Both the position numbers and the translations under genes were made by a program. A DNA stretch of 64,000 bases, from contig JANSYM010000001.1 of NCBI GenBank assembly GCA_024742355.1, positions 186,001 through 250,000 on the forward strand. Direction: 5' to 3'. Origin of the DNA: Hyphomonadaceae bacterium (lineage in GTDB: Bacteria; Pseudomonadota; Alphaproteobacteria; Caulobacterales; Hyphomonadaceae). The notes beneath the pieces are model-generated. The model did no database searches, was not told where the DNA came from, and saw only the letters and a program-made list of their open reading frames with translations. This document shows, one piece after another, positions 24,616 through 34,445 of this stretch. The stretch's first letter is position 1; the number at the start of each line of letters is the position of its first letter.

Positions 24616-25146
24616 ATGATTTCCAAGACCGTATTGGCTGCACTCTCCGCGACACTGATCGCTTCTGCCTGTGCAACCGCGCAGGACGCGCCTGCGGCGC
24701 CGCAAATCACCATGGGCAATGGCGAAGCCAATATGATCCAGATCGAAGGGATGACCCGCGCGGAGGGCGTGACGCATTTCTCGGAAGTGCGCGTCGATGA
24801 CGGCGAAGTATCGGCCTTCCGCGGTGATTCAGTGGCGCTCACGTTCCCGCAAGTGGTGATCGAGAAGCCAGGCTTCCTGGTCCTGCATCCGGTCATGGAC
24901 GGACGTCCGAATGGCGATGTCGTCTCAGGCTTTGCTTATCTCGATGCCGGCACGAATGAGGATGTCACGATCCGCCTCGACACACCGGCAGATGCCGGGC
25001 GCATGTTTCTGGTGATGTTGCACAGCGATGTCGACAATGACCGCGTGCTTGATTTTGTGTTTGTCGAAGATGGCATCAATGTCGAAGACACAGCCGTGTT
25101 CGAGGGCACGCATATGATCGCACATATCTTCGCGGTGCCTGAATAG
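24616..25146 (+). CDS. DUF7282-like lipoprotein
   Basis: ATG 24616 begins a signal peptide ending in ASAC (Cys 19); the 176-residue product is therefore a lipoprotein. The mature part is a beta-rich domain with FLVLHPVMDGRPNGDVVSG, YLDAGTNEDVTIRLD and FLVMLHSDVDNDRVLDF, resembling DUF7282 proteins known mainly from exported bacterial and archaeal proteins of unknown role. The frame is open upstream to 24484, inside the nuclease gene, but lacks a signal peptide there. Confidence 0.65.
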   Translation: MISKTVLAALSATLIASACATAQDAPAAPQITMGNGEANMIQIEGMTRAEGVTHFSEVRVDDGEVSAFRGDSVALTFPQVVIEKPGFLVLHPVMDGRPNGDVVSGFAYLDAGTNEDVTIRLDTPADAGRMFLVMLHSDVDNDRVLDFVFVEDGINVEDTAVFEGTHMIAHIFAVPE

Positions 25147-25208
25147 ACACGGCGATTTGACCCGATCCGAGTCCCGTGAAATCCTCCTGATCCGAGGGAG
25201 GACAATTC

Positions 25209-25826
25209 ATGAAACAATCGAGAATCGCCATGTCAGCTGCCGCCGGCGCAGCACTGCTGACCGCATGCGCCTATTCAGGTGCGGCGCAGGAGTCTGACGC
25301 GCCGTCGCTGAGGCCTGCCATGATCATGGACAGCGGTGAGGGCGATGCAATTGCATTTCCGCTACATCCAACGACGCGCCTCGCAACCGCGGAGCAGACC
25401 GACAGTGGATTGAGCCTGTTCGAGATTGTCATTCCGTCTCAAAGCGCTGGCGCGCCGCCGCACAGGCACACACATGAGGATGAGTTTTTCTATGTGCGCG
25501 AGGGCAGCATTACATTCATGGCGGACGATTTGGAAAGGACCATTTCCCCGGGTGGTTTTGTGCTGCTGCCACGCGGCGGTTGGCACGCGATGTGGAACAA
25601 TGGGGACGCTGACGCGATCTTGCTGGTCGGAACTTCGGATGGACAGTTCGATGATTTCTTCGACGCGGTCGCTTTGGAGGCGGCGCAGGCAGGGCAGCTT
25701 AGTCCGCCGGAAATCGGCGCAATTGTCGGCCGCGTCGGTGCCGAACGTGGCATCATCGTCGACATGACGAAGGTGCCCGAAGCCGCGCGACCGCTCTATG
25801 GGTTGCCGCCGCTCAACCAGAATTAG
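25209..25826 (+). CDS. cupin-domain lipoprotein
   Basis: ATG 25209 follows GAGGGAGGACAATTC. The signal peptide ends in LLTAC (Cys 20). The central cupin has the metal-binding motif PHRHTHEDEFFYVREG near residues 86-101 and the second motif GGFVLLPRGGWHAMWN near 116-131, giving three His and one Glu for a metal. The family includes dioxygenases, isomerases and binding proteins; the substrate here is unknown. It acts on the cell-envelope side. A bidirectional terminator follows. Confidence 0.8.
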   Translation: MKQSRIAMSAAAGAALLTACAYSGAAQESDAPSLRPAMIMDSGEGDAIAFPLHPTTRLATAEQTDSGLSLFEIVIPSQSAGAPPHRHTHEDEFFYVREGSITFMADDLERTISPGGFVLLPRGGWHAMWNNGDADAILLVGTSDGQFDDFFDAVALEAAQAGQLSPPEIGAIVGRVGAERGIIVDMTKVPEAARPLYGLPPLNQN

Positions 25827-25833
25827 ACGCACA

Positions 25834-25866
25834 GAAAAACCTCTCGCAAGGGCGAGAGGCTTTTAG
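25834..25866. terminator. bidirectional intrinsic terminator
   Basis: CCTCTCGC 25840-25847 pairs with GCGAGAGG 25852-25859 over the loop AAGG. It is preceded by AAAAA and followed by CTTTT, so it can act on both strands between the convergent cupin and pckA genes. Confidence 0.85.
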
Positions 25867-25886
25867 ATTTGCTGTTGAGACAACGC

Positions 25887-27509
25887 TTAAGCCGGAACGC
25901 GCACGCGCGGACCCGCCGCGTTCACATCTGCGTCGACATGCGCCTCATAGACTTTGAAATTCTCGACAAACATCTTGGCGAGTTTTTCGGCCTGCGCGTC
26001 GTAAGCCGCCTTGTCTTCCCAGGTGTCTCGCGGGTTCAGGATCTCGCCGTCCACGCCGTCCAGCGCAGTTGGAACCATGAAGCCGAAGGTTTCGTCTTCG
26101 CGGAAATCGGCCTGGTTGAGCGAGCCATCGAGCGCCGCATTGAGCAGGGCGCGCGTGGCCTTGATCGGCATGCGGTGGCCAACGCCGTGGGCGCCGCCGG
26201 TCCAGCCGGTCGAAACCAGCCAGCAATTGACATTGTACTTGTCGATCAGTTCGCCAAGCAGCTTGCCATATTCGCTCGGATGCCGCGGCATGAACGGGCC
26301 GCCAAAGCAGGTTGAGAATGTGGCGGTCGGCTCGGTGACGCCTTTCTCGGTACCGGCAACCTTCGCGGTATAGCCGGACAGGAAGTGATACATGGCCTGC
26401 GCCGGTGTCAGCTTGGCGATCGGCGGCATCACGCCAAACGCATCGCAGGTCAGCATGATCAGGTTTTTCGGCTGGCCACAGCGGCCGCTGAGCGAGGCAT
26501 TCTCGATCGCGGAGATCGGATACGCGCCACGCGAATTCTCGGCCAGTGTATTGTCATAGAAATCAAGCTCGCGGGTGTCCGGATCCATCACGACATTTTC
26601 GAGGACGGTGCCCCACATGCTTGTCGTGGCGTAGATTTCCGGCTCGGCTTCCGGCGACAGATTGATCATCTTGGCATAGCAGCCGCCTTCGAAATTGAAG
26701 AGGCCGTTTTCTGACCAGCCATGCTCGTCATCGCCAATCAGGGTTCGGCTCGCGTCTGCAGAAAGCGTGGTCTTGCCGGTGCCTGACAGGCCGAAGAAGA
26801 TAGCCGCATCGTCATTGCCGCCATCATTGACCGAACAGTGCATCGGCATCACGCTCTTGGTCGGCAGGATGTAATTCAGGATCGTGAACACGGACTTCTT
26901 GGTTTCGCCCGCATAGGAAGTGCCGCCAATCAGCACGATCTTCTTGGCGAAGTTCACCGCAATGACCGTCTCTGACACAGTGCCATGCTTGGCTGGATCG
27001 GCGCGGAAGCTCGGGCTGTTGATAATCGTAAATTCGTGCTCGAACCCGTCATACTCGTCGGCGGTTGGAATGCGCAGAAGGTGACGGATGAACAGCGAGT
27101 GCCAGGCAAACTCATTGACGACGCGAACCGGGGCGCGGTGATCGAGATCAGCGCCGCCAAACAGTTGCTGCGTGTAGAGCGTTTTGCCCTGGAGATGGGC
27201 CTGGAAGTCTTCCCACAGCGCATCGAAATGGGCGGGCGTCATGGAGGCATTATTGTCCCACCAGACTGTATTTTCAGTGGTTTCGTCGCGAACGGTGAAT
27301 TTGTCCTTGGCTGATCGCCCGGTGTGTTTTCCGGTTTTGACGAGCAAGGCCCCGCCTTTGGCGATTTCGGCTTCACCGCTTCGAACGGCTTGTTCGTATA
27401 GGCGTTCTTCGTTCCAGTTCTTGCGAACGTCCCCAGCCTCAATTCCGAGGTCTGCCAACTCTACATTCTGATGAGACACGTCAATTTTCCCCTGACTAAA
27501 GTCGCACAT
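25887..27509 (-). CDS. pckA: phosphoenolpyruvate carboxykinase (ATP)
   Basis: From ATG 27509 the product has 540 residues, the normal size of the ATP-dependent enzyme. It shows the P-loop [14 protein letters not shown] near residues 239-252, the metal/ATP site DDEHGW, GTSYAGE and the C-terminal [11 protein letters not shown] region. It converts oxaloacetate to PEP, the first step of gluconeogenesis from organic acids. The frame extends upstream to 27665 but the N-terminus there is unlike the family. The 212-base leader holds direct repeats that may be regulatory. Confidence 0.95.
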   Translation of the reverse strand: MCDFSQGKIDVSHQNVELADLGIEAGDVRKNWNEERLYEQAVRSGEAEIAKGGALLVKTGKHTGRSAKDKFTVRDETTENTVWWDNNASMTPAHFDALWEDFQAHLQGKTLYTQQLFGGADLDHRAPVRVVNEFAWHSLFIRHLLRIPTADEYDGFEHEFTIINSPSFRADPAKHGTVSETVIAVNFAKKIVLIGGTSYAGETKKSVFTILNYILPTKSVMPMHCSVNDGGNDDAAIFFGLSGTGKTTLSADASRTLIGDDEHGWSENGLFNFEGGCYAKMINLSPEAEPEIYATTSMWGTVLENVVMDPDTRELDFYDNTLAENSRGAYPISAIENASLSGRCGQPKNLIMLTCDAFGVMPPIAKLTPAQAMYHFLSGYTAKVAGTEKGVTEPTATFSTCFGGPFMPRHPSEYGKLLGELIDKYNVNCWLVSTGWTGGAHGVGHRMPIKATRALLNAALDGSLNQADFREDETFGFMVPTALDGVDGEILNPRDTWEDKAAYDAQAEKLAKMFVENFKVYEAHVDADVNAAGPRVRVPA

Positions 27510-27607
27510 TTGATTCACGCTGCCCCACGTGAAAATGCGAGGCAGTCCTGAAGTTGGCGATAGAACTGCAAGCCTCCGGCCAACACCACCCCTGCGCACA
27601 GGGTAAA

Positions 27608-27692
27608 CGCTGTCAAAACTGATAGTCAGCGCTGTCAAAACCTGTGATGCGCGCTGCAGTGGCAAAAACGATCCGTTTTCGGACGTTTTCGG
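27608..27692. promoter_or_regulatory. direct repeats in the pckA leader
   Basis: CGCTGTCAAAAC occurs at 27608-27619 and 27630-27641, exactly 22 bases (two helical turns) apart. On the pckA strand each reads GTTTTGACAGCG and contains a TTGACA hexamer. Farther upstream GTTTTCGG is repeated at 27675-27682 and 27685-27692, ten bases apart. They are candidate operator or promoter elements of pckA; the regulator is unknown. Confidence 0.45.
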
Positions 27693-27721
27693 CTGAAAAT
27701 CACGCCAAAAAGCGGTTGGCG

Positions 27722-29548
27722 CTACAACAATTTCCGTTTGAGTTTCCGCAAAATTTGCCGATTCGGGACAATCGCCTGCAGTGCTTCAAGACGCGCAGGC
27801 GTCGGGTCGTCGAAGATCTCGGCCGTCAATATGTCGGCCGCCCAAGGTGCCCAGGTGAAGCCCCGGGAGCCGTAGCCGCCGGCCAGATAAATCCCGTCGA
27901 TCGCATAGGCTGACGGGGCCACGGCCCAGGCCTGGCGTTCCAGGGTTTGCCGGTCTGCGATCAGTGCTGCAGGGTCAGGCAGCGCGCCGATCAGGGGCAG
28001 GCGGTCTGCCGTTGTGGCCCGCACGCCGGCGCGAGACTGCAATGATGCTTTTAGGGCTTCGTTGCGCCAGTAAGGCGACAGCGCGTCCAGGGCCCGCGTG
28101 TTCTCGGCGCGCGCGGCCTCACTCGAAACCGGCGAAGAGCCGTCATGGTCTGCGAAGGTTGCGCCCCACAAGCGGTGTGGCCCGGATGCCAGCGCGTAGT
28201 GACCGGCGGCCAGGGCGCTGGGCGGCGCGTCCACTTCGCTCTGATAGTGTTCGACTTGTCCGAGCCGACCGGTCAGGTCGAGATGCTCAGCCATGTCCGA
28301 CATTTGCCAACCCGCGGCGAGGATCACGGCGTCGAACACCTCGCCATTCACGCGGCGCTCTGCCGCGTCGATCTGCGCCGCAGTCCGCCATCGCACGTCC
28401 ACGCCGTCCAGCAGTGCAGGCAGGAGGATCGCAGGTTGCAGGATCATCGACGCTTTGTGCAAAACACCGCCACCGCGAATGGCTTCCAGCTGTTCGAGGC
28501 CAAGTGGCGGGTCGGCGAGCAGTTTCTGAAAGCGCTCGGCTTCCGCGGTGTCGCGCGGCATATGCCGCGTCTCGGTAGTCTGAACACCGGGGCGCCCGCG
28601 ATAGAATCCTTGTGCGCTCAGATACGCATCAATCAACACGCGCGCCTGAACTGTGTCGGCGGCGTCGAGGCGGGGCATGACCAGGGCCAGGGGATTGCCG
28701 CTGGTTCCCGTGGCCGGGGCGTCGGCCTGGTCGAAGACCGTAACGTTGGCGCCGCGCTCGCTGAGCCGCCGCGCCAGGCAGGCGCCTGCAATACCCGCTC
28801 CGACAATCGCGATGCGCGGCGAAACCGGAGGTGCGGGCGGCGCTTCTTCCGCTGAAAAACGCGCCTCCAGTCGTTCTCGTTTGCGGCCATGGCCTGGCTT
28901 CTTTTCGACGTGGAAACCAGCCTCACTCAGGCCACGTCTCACAGCGCCGGCGACGGTGAACGTCGCGACCCGTGCGCCAGGCTGCGTCCGCGCGGCGAGC
29001 GCCGGCCACAGCGTATCCGCCCACATGGCCTCGTTCTTGGCCGGGCTGAAACCATCGAGAAACCAGGCATCGGTCTTGAATTGCGACTGTGGCAGCGTGT
29101 CTTCGATAAGGCCGATATGCAGCGTCAGGGAGAGTCGTTCCTCAGGCCAGGTGATCGTCTGCACGCCTTTGGCCCGGACTGGCCATCTCGCGCGAAGTTG
29201 CTCGACCAGGTCTGAGAGTTCAGGCCACGGCGTGAGGGCGCGCGCGACGTCCTCTCGGTCGAGCGGATAGCCTTCAAAGCTGACAAAATTGAGCCATCCA
29301 GCGGCTGGACGGTGAGACCGCCACATTTGCCAGGTGGCGAGGAAGTTGAGCCCGGTCCCGAAGCCAAGCTCGGCAATCGTGAACGCAGCACGGTCCTGCC
29401 AGGCCGCTGGCAAACCGCAGCCCTCAAGGAACACAGCGCGGCTTTCCGCCAGCCCATCCTCGATCGAATAATAGACGTCGCCAACCCGGTCATCGACAGG
29501 GGTGCCATCCTCTTTCCAGGACAGGTCGGGGCGCGGCGGCAGTCTCAT
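27722..29548 (-). CDS. mnmC: bifunctional tRNA mnm5s2U biosynthesis protein MnmC
   Basis: The 608-residue product has an N-terminal methyltransferase domain (about residues 1-230) with [12 protein letters not shown] near 59-70 and [17 protein letters not shown]. It is joined to an FAD-dependent oxidase domain with [17 protein letters not shown] near 249-265, [10 protein letters not shown] and the final [15 protein letters not shown]. MnmC removes the carboxymethyl group of cmnm5U34 and methylates the product in tRNA wobble positions. Both domains look intact. Confidence 0.93.
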   Translation of the reverse strand: MRLPPRPDLSWKEDGTPVDDRVGDVYYSIEDGLAESRAVFLEGCGLPAAWQDRAAFTIAELGFGTGLNFLATWQMWRSHRPAAGWLNFVSFEGYPLDREDVARALTPWPELSDLVEQLRARWPVRAKGVQTITWPEERLSLTLHIGLIEDTLPQSQFKTDAWFLDGFSPAKNEAMWADTLWPALAARTQPGARVATFTVAGAVRRGLSEAGFHVEKKPGHGRKRERLEARFSAEEAPPAPPVSPRIAIVGAGIAGACLARRLSERGANVTVFDQADAPATGTSGNPLALVMPRLDAADTVQARVLIDAYLSAQGFYRGRPGVQTTETRHMPRDTAEAERFQKLLADPPLGLEQLEAIRGGGVLHKASMILQPAILLPALLDGVDVRWRTAAQIDAAERRVNGEVFDAVILAAGWQMSDMAEHLDLTGRLGQVEHYQSEVDAPPSALAAGHYALASGPHRLWGATFADHDGSSPVSSEAARAENTRALDALSPYWRNEALKASLQSRAGVRATTADRLPLIGALPDPAALIADRQTLERQAWAVAPSAYAIDGIYLAGGYGSRGFTWAPWAADILTAEIFDDPTPARLEALQAIVPNRQILRKLKRKLL

Positions 29549-29601
29549 GCCGTCGCCTTAGCCGTTTCCGGCGCGGCTCGCCAGAGCCAGCCGCTGCGGC
29601 G

Positions 29602-30669
29602 TCAGGCCGACACGGTTCGAGCTTTGAGTCTCTTGTCACGAAGCGCCTGCAATTGCTTTCCAAGCGTCGCCTCAAAATAGCGATCGCAGCCCAGGCAGAG
29701 ATTGGCCATCTCGCGTCCGGTGCCATCCGTCGCCACCGAGAGTTTCTTGAAGTCGGCGCGCGACACGCCGTCATGTTCGCCCATCCGCTCCGGGTCGCCA
29801 TCATTCAGAGCCTGGATGGCCGGCAAAGTGGCGACTGAGCGGAGAATATCCTCAAGCCGCTCTTCGGCCAGAGACCCGAGCGCGGTCTTGGTTTTCAGGC
29901 AGCATGGATAGATCGAACCATCCGGTTCGATCGCGATTTCGGAGCCCGCTTCGCCGATTTTGAGGAAGTTCCGGGCCCCTGACCAGCGGCTGCAAAAGTT
30001 GACGTCATATCCGGCATTCGAAAGCCCGTTTTCCCAGGCCCGGCCGCGAGGCCAGAGCTCGCCAATCCACAGGTCTTCCTGCGCGCCAAAGAACAGGAAC
30101 GTTGGCTCGCCGGGTTTCGGTTGCCGCGACAGGTCTGGCGCTTTCAGGCGCGCCTGTTTCTCACCGCCGAGCGACACTTCGCGCACGCCGCGCGAGCCCA
30201 TCAGCGCGCGTATCTCGTCCATGAACTTGAATTTCTTCTCGCCCTGCATGCCGACATGATAATCGTCGATCGACGCGATCGCGATGGATTCGACGCCGCG
30301 CGCCAGACACTCGTCGAGGATGGTCTCGGTCAGGACATCGCCCGTGGTCTGGATTGAAATCTTCGGTGCCTTCTCGCCCCAGCGTGCGCGAATGGCGTCG
30401 AGCGCCGGATAGAACAGTTCTTCGCGAACGCCGTCGATTAGCAGCTCACCGCCGGCCATAACCAGCAGGGTGCGTTCGCGTCGGCCGGTCTTTTCGTTTC
30501 GCCAGCTCATCTCATCCGGAAGATTGTCGATGACACGCTGATACGCGGCCCGGCCCTCCGAGACCACGTCGGTCAGCGCATCGCGGACATAAGGCCGGAA
30601 ACGGTCATCATAGCAGTGCTTGCATTTGCGGTGGCAGGCCCAGGTCAGGACCCAGTAAATTGATTGCAT
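29602..30669 (-). CDS. radical SAM protein with SPASM-like C-terminus, function unknown
   Basis: From ATG 30669 the protein has 355 residues. The radical SAM cluster motif is WACHRKCKHCYD (Cys 12, 16, 19), right at the N-terminus. GGELLIDG is the glycine-rich SAM motif. Later Cys residues at FCSRW, YPCCLK and CLGCDRYF suggest auxiliary Fe-S binding in a SPASM-like region. No precursor peptide gene is seen beside it. It is flanked by mnmC downstream and a glycosyltransferase upstream on the same strand (65-base gap), so it may modify a peptide, protein or sugar-linked molecule; nothing more can be said. Confidence 0.75.
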   Translation of the reverse strand: MQSIYWVLTWACHRKCKHCYDDRFRPYVRDALTDVVSEGRAAYQRVIDNLPDEMSWRNEKTGRRERTLLVMAGGELLIDGVREELFYPALDAIRARWGEKAPKISIQTTGDVLTETILDECLARGVESIAIASIDDYHVGMQGEKKFKFMDEIRALMGSRGVREVSLGGEKQARLKAPDLSRQPKPGEPTFLFFGAQEDLWIGELWPRGRAWENGLSNAGYDVNFCSRWSGARNFLKIGEAGSEIAIEPDGSIYPCCLKTKTALGSLAEERLEDILRSVATLPAIQALNDGDPERMGEHDGVSRADFKKLSVATDGTGREMANLCLGCDRYFEATLGKQLQALRDKRLKARTVSA

Positions 30670-30734
30670 GTGCGCTCTCCAGATCCCTGTGGGTACGCAG
30701 CTCACAGGTGAAGTCGAGAGGCCTCACGGACTTG

Positions 30735-31871
30735 TTAGATCTGCCCGGCTATCCGCAGCAAATGCTCTTCGAGTTTGCGGCTCTGAATCTGCAGGTTGAA
30801 CTGGTCGAGCGCCAGGGCGCGGCCAGCCTCTCCCATGGCGGCTGTCTTCGCTGGGTCGCGCAGCAGTTTACGCAGGTTCTCGGCCAATGCTTCTGCGTCA
30901 CCTTCGTCGCAGAGATAGCCGGTCTTGCCGTCACGAACGCATTCGACAATGCCGGAATGGCGGGTCGCGGCGAGGGCGCAGCCGGACAGCATGGCTTCGA
31001 TACAGACCAGCGGCAGGCCTTCGGCATCTCCGGACGGCGCGCGCTTTGACGGCACGCAGGCAATCTTCGCAGCGGCCCAGTGTTTCGGCATCTCGTCGGC
31101 AGGCACCCAGCCTGCCAGCTCGACCTTCACGCCGGATGCCGCGAGCTTGTCATGCAGGCTCTGCTCGAACCCGTCGCGCTCGCCTTCAGGCTTGTTGCCG
31201 CACAGGCGCACGGTCCAGCCATCGAGCTCAGAGCCCAGCTGTGTCAGGGCTTCTATCAATGTGTCGATGCCCTTTTTAGGCGACCAGCGGCCGGCGAAGA
31301 CGAGGAGGTTTTGCTTCTCGCCGGGTTGGAACTTAGCCGGGTCGGCAGTGTTGTGATGGACGATCATCTTGTCGTTCGGCGCACCTTTTGCGAGCAGTTC
31401 ACGACGGATGAAATCAGAGCAGGGCAGAATCAGGTCTGCGGTGTCCCAGAGTTGTTGCCGACGGCGATTATAGACCCGGAAAAGCGAGTCCTTGGTGTTC
31501 GACGTCTTGGTCGCATCACCGCCATAGTAAGTGACCGCCAATGGTAGGCCGAGCTTGCGGGCGAGGGGCAGGGCATAAGTGCCCGATTTGCCGAAACTTG
31601 CATGGATGGCGACGGGCTGGAGCTCCCGGAGGGTCTGCTCAAGTGCGGCTGAAACTTGCCCGAACTGTTTGAAACCGGTGACTCCGCTGCGCCCATGGAG
31701 GTCAGAAATGTCAATCGCCTCCGCGCCGTCCGGAATCGGTCCGTTGATCGTGTGCCCAATATAGATCGGCCGGAGCCGACTGAATGCCGAGTATCCGCGC
31801 GGGATAAAACTCTCCGACGGCGTGAACATCTTGTCGCAATAGGCGAGCACGTTTTGAGGCTGGGACATCAT
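30735..31871 (-). CDS. GT4-type glycosyltransferase
   Basis: This is a 378-residue GT-B glycosyltransferase. The C-terminal Rossmann domain starts with LLVFAGRWSPKKGIDTLIEAL near residues 188-208. The donor-binding E-x7-E element is seen as EGLPLVCIEAMLSGCALAATRHSGIVE near 284-310. The N-terminal half holds YYGGDATKTSN. The acceptor and sugar are unknown. There is no signal peptide; it should act on the cytoplasmic side. It lies upstream of the radical SAM gene and downstream of an SDR and galE, so it may belong to a surface-sugar gene set (inference). Confidence 0.85.
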   Translation of the reverse strand: MMSQPQNVLAYCDKMFTPSESFIPRGYSAFSRLRPIYIGHTINGPIPDGAEAIDISDLHGRSGVTGFKQFGQVSAALEQTLRELQPVAIHASFGKSGTYALPLARKLGLPLAVTYYGGDATKTSNTKDSLFRVYNRRRQQLWDTADLILPCSDFIRRELLAKGAPNDKMIVHHNTADPAKFQPGEKQNLLVFAGRWSPKKGIDTLIEALTQLGSELDGWTVRLCGNKPEGERDGFEQSLHDKLAASGVKVELAGWVPADEMPKHWAAAKIACVPSKRAPSGDAEGLPLVCIEAMLSGCALAATRHSGIVECVRDGKTGYLCDEGDAEALAENLRKLLRDPAKTAAMGEAGRALALDQFNLQIQSRKLEEHLLRIAGQI

Positions 31872-31926
31872 CGCGGCATAGCCAGATGACGTCCCCAGAG
31901 CAAGCCGTGCTTTGTAGTCCTGGCGT

Positions 31927-32709
31927 CTATCGCGGCGCCATCCGGATCGCGCCGTCGAGACGGATGTTCTGGCCGTTAAAATAGCCGTTGCTGGCCAGTT
32001 CCAGCGCCAGCGAGCCGAACTCTTCCGGCTTGCCGAGCCGCTTCGGAAACGGCACCGAGGCGGCGAGGCTGTCGAGCACGGGCTGCGGCGCGCCGAGCAT
32101 GAGCGGGGTCGCGAAGATGCCCGGCATGATCGAGTTGACGCGGATACCGATATTCATCAGGTCGCGCGCCATGGGCAGGACCAGTCCGTTCACGCCGGCT
32201 TTGGCGGAGCCATACACGATCTGCCCGATCTGGGCGTCCTGAGCGGCGACGGAGGCCGTGAGCGTTATGGCGCCGCGCTCGCCATCTTCCAGCGGCTCGA
32301 GGCCGGCCATGCCGAGCGCCGCGTGCGAGGCGATGCGATAGGAGGCGACGAGCACGCCTTTGACGCCCCATTCATAGTCCTCCGTAGAGAGGCGCTTATA
32401 GCCGCCGGTCTGCTTGTCAAAGGCCAGGGTCTTGCCGCCTTTCGAGGCCATGGCGCAATGCACGCAAACGCGTTCCTGACCATGGGCTGCGCGCGCCGCC
32501 GCAAACCCAGCCACGACCGACTCTTCTTCGAGAATGTTGACGTGCGCGAAGATGCCGCCAATCGCGTCGGCCACGGCCTGACCAGCCTCGTCATTGATGT
32601 CGAAGATGGTGACCGGCGCGCCTGCGGCGGCGAACGCTTCGGCCGTCGCTCGACCAAGCCCGGATGCGCCGCCTGTGACCACGACCGGTGTGTCTTTTGA
32701 AACCTGCAT
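31927..32709 (-). CDS. SDR oxidoreductase, 3-hydroxyacyl-CoA dehydrogenase type 2-like
   Basis: ATG 32709 has a GGAGGAAAT ribosome site; the longer frame to 32778 does not. The 260-residue classical SDR has TGGASGLG near residues 12-19, FDIND (NAD preference, inferred), the catalytic Ser in TLTASVA, YGSAKAG for Tyr and Lys, and a final LDGAIRM. The DGAIRM ending and short loop pattern are typical of HSD17B10-like short-chain 3-hydroxyacyl-CoA dehydrogenases. The usual NNAG is replaced by HCAMAS, a deviation in the core motif that may affect cofactor loop geometry. Confidence 0.8.
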   Translation of the reverse strand: MQVSKDTPVVVTGGASGLGRATAEAFAAAGAPVTIFDINDEAGQAVADAIGGIFAHVNILEEESVVAGFAAARAAHGQERVCVHCAMASKGGKTLAFDKQTGGYKRLSTEDYEWGVKGVLVASYRIASHAALGMAGLEPLEDGERGAITLTASVAAQDAQIGQIVYGSAKAGVNGLVLPMARDLMNIGIRVNSIMPGIFATPLMLGAPQPVLDSLAASVPFPKRLGKPEEFGSLALELASNGYFNGQNIRLDGAIRMAPR

Positions 32710-32797
32710 ATTTCCTCCCTGCGCGTCCGCGCTGTTCTGCGTTGCCAGAATGAAGCGACAGCGCAGGTGACGCGTCAAGTCGGACGCGAGGGACGGC

Positions 32798-33778
32798 CTA
32801 CCGTTCCGCTTCGCGCTGGAACCAGGCCCAGGCAGTGGTGAGGATGGTGTTCAGGTCCGAGATTTTCGGCTCCCATCCGAGGACGGCCTTCGCTTTGTCG
32901 GCGCTCGCCACGAGGATTGGCGGATCGCCAGGTCGGCGGTCGGCGATCACGCGTGGCACCTCTTTTCCGGCAACGCGCGACACGGCGTCGGCCAGCTCCA
33001 GCACGCTGGCACCCCGTCCGGTGCCGAGATTGAAGACTTCGCTGTTGCCGCCTTTGGCGAGGTAATCGAGCGCCCGGCCATGCGCGTCGGCAAGATCGCT
33101 GACATGAATATAATCGCGCACGCAGGTGCCGTCCGGCGTGTCATAGTCGCCGCCGAGAATGTTGAAGGTGAACGTGCCGTCCATGGCGCCGCGAATGGCG
33201 AGCGGGATGACGTGCGGCTCCGGGTCGTGACGTTCGCCGGTTTCGCCGTCCGGATCGCAGCCAGCCGCATTGAAGTAGCGCAGGATGACCGAGCGGATGT
33301 CATGCGCCGCGCCATAATCCCGGATCATCTGTTCGCAGACCTTCTTGGTCTCGCCATATGGATTTATCGGGTTTTGCGGCGTGTCCTCGGTAATCAACTC
33401 ATTGCTGACGCCATAGGTCGCGCAGGACGAGGAGAATACCATTTGCCCGACCCCTGCCACGACCATGGCATCGAGCAGGTTCATCGTGCCGGTGACATTG
33501 TTGCGATAATACATGGCTGGTTCAGCCATCGACTCGGCGACATAGGCGAAGGCGGCAAAATGCGCGACGGCGTCAGGTTGGACGCGCTTGAGCGTCTCGG
33601 TCAGGAAGGCCCGGTCGAGAATATCGCCTTCAATCAGCTCGCCCCATTTCACCAGATCGCGGTGACCGCGGGAGAGATTGTCATAGGTGACCACCGTCCA
33701 GCCCGCCTTGGCAAAGGCCTTGGCGCAATGGCTGCCGACATAGCCGGCGCCGCCGGTGACGAGTACGGTTTTGGACAT
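32798..33778 (-). CDS. galE: UDP-glucose 4-epimerase
   Basis: The 326-residue extended SDR has TGGAGYVGSH at residues 8-17, FAAFAYVAESM, SSSCATYG and the catalytic pair in NPYGETKKVCEQMI. GTCVRDYIHVSDLA is the GalE signature. It interconverts UDP-glucose and UDP-galactose, feeding surface polysaccharides. It is of normal length. A nearby glycosyltransferase (30735) may use its products (inference). Confidence 0.93.
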   Translation of the reverse strand: MSKTVLVTGGAGYVGSHCAKAFAKAGWTVVTYDNLSRGHRDLVKWGELIEGDILDRAFLTETLKRVQPDAVAHFAAFAYVAESMAEPAMYYRNNVTGTMNLLDAMVVAGVGQMVFSSSCATYGVSNELITEDTPQNPINPYGETKKVCEQMIRDYGAAHDIRSVILRYFNAAGCDPDGETGERHDPEPHVIPLAIRGAMDGTFTFNILGGDYDTPDGTCVRDYIHVSDLADAHGRALDYLAKGGNSEVFNLGTGRGASVLELADAVSRVAGKEVPRVIADRRPGDPPILVASADKAKAVLGWEPKISDLNTILTTAWAWFQREAER

Positions 33779-33859
33779 CGACCATCGCTCCCTGCGCCCG
33801 AATGGGTGTTTGGGTAGCGACCTCGCTTTTGCGGGTCAATTTTTAGGCGCAGCCGAAGA

Positions 33860-34255
33860 CTAGAGGACGAGCTGGGTTTGCGTCACCAAGCAGACTTTCT
33901 TGCCGTTCGGATCGGTCACTTCGGTTTGCCACACTGACAGGCGGCGGCCAATTCGGACCGGCGTCGATACACCCGTCACCAAAGTCCCGGCCGGTGGGCC
34001 GCTCAGGAAAGCCGTATTGCTCTCAATCGTCGTCGTTCCCTTAGCCCCTTCTGGAATGGCGAGCCAGGCCCCAGTCGCCCCGAGCACGTCGCAAAAACCC
34101 ATCATGCATCCCCCGTGCATGGTGCCGCCAGAGGTGCAGAGCTCGTCGCGTACCAGCAATTCACCCACGACTTTGTCTTTCGTGGCTTCCAGCAATTTAA
34201 TCCCGAGCAGTTTGGAATAGGGCTGGGCTTCGGCAATCTGGGCAAGCGGGTCCAT
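33860..34255 (-). CDS. PaaI-family hotdog thioesterase
   Basis: The 131-residue protein has GTMHGGCMMGFCDVLGATGAWLA near residues 44-66, the hotdog helix with a HGG motif typical of PaaI/YbgC-like thioesterases, and the strand SDRE-like SVWQTEVTDPNGKKVCLVTQTQLVL at the end. It probably hydrolyses an acyl-CoA or phenylacetyl-type CoA; the substrate is unknown. It is divergent from the exported methyltransferase-like gene. Confidence 0.85.
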   Translation of the reverse strand: MDPLAQIAEAQPYSKLLGIKLLEATKDKVVGELLVRDELCTSGGTMHGGCMMGFCDVLGATGAWLAIPEGAKGTTTIESNTAFLSGPPAGTLVTGVSTPVRIGRRLSVWQTEVTDPNGKKVCLVTQTQLVL

Positions 34256-34445
34256 GATGTGTCTCCTTTGGAGCCAACGCTAATCGTCAATGTCCACGGT
34301 GAAAAGCCGGACGTTGGGTCATGCTGACAGGAACGGTCACGAAACTGTGAGACAAGATATTTGTATTGTTTGTCGATAAACACGCGACAGGCGAATTTTT
34401 CTGCGTTAAGACATTTCACGTAACGCAAGAAGGGAGGCGTTGGTG

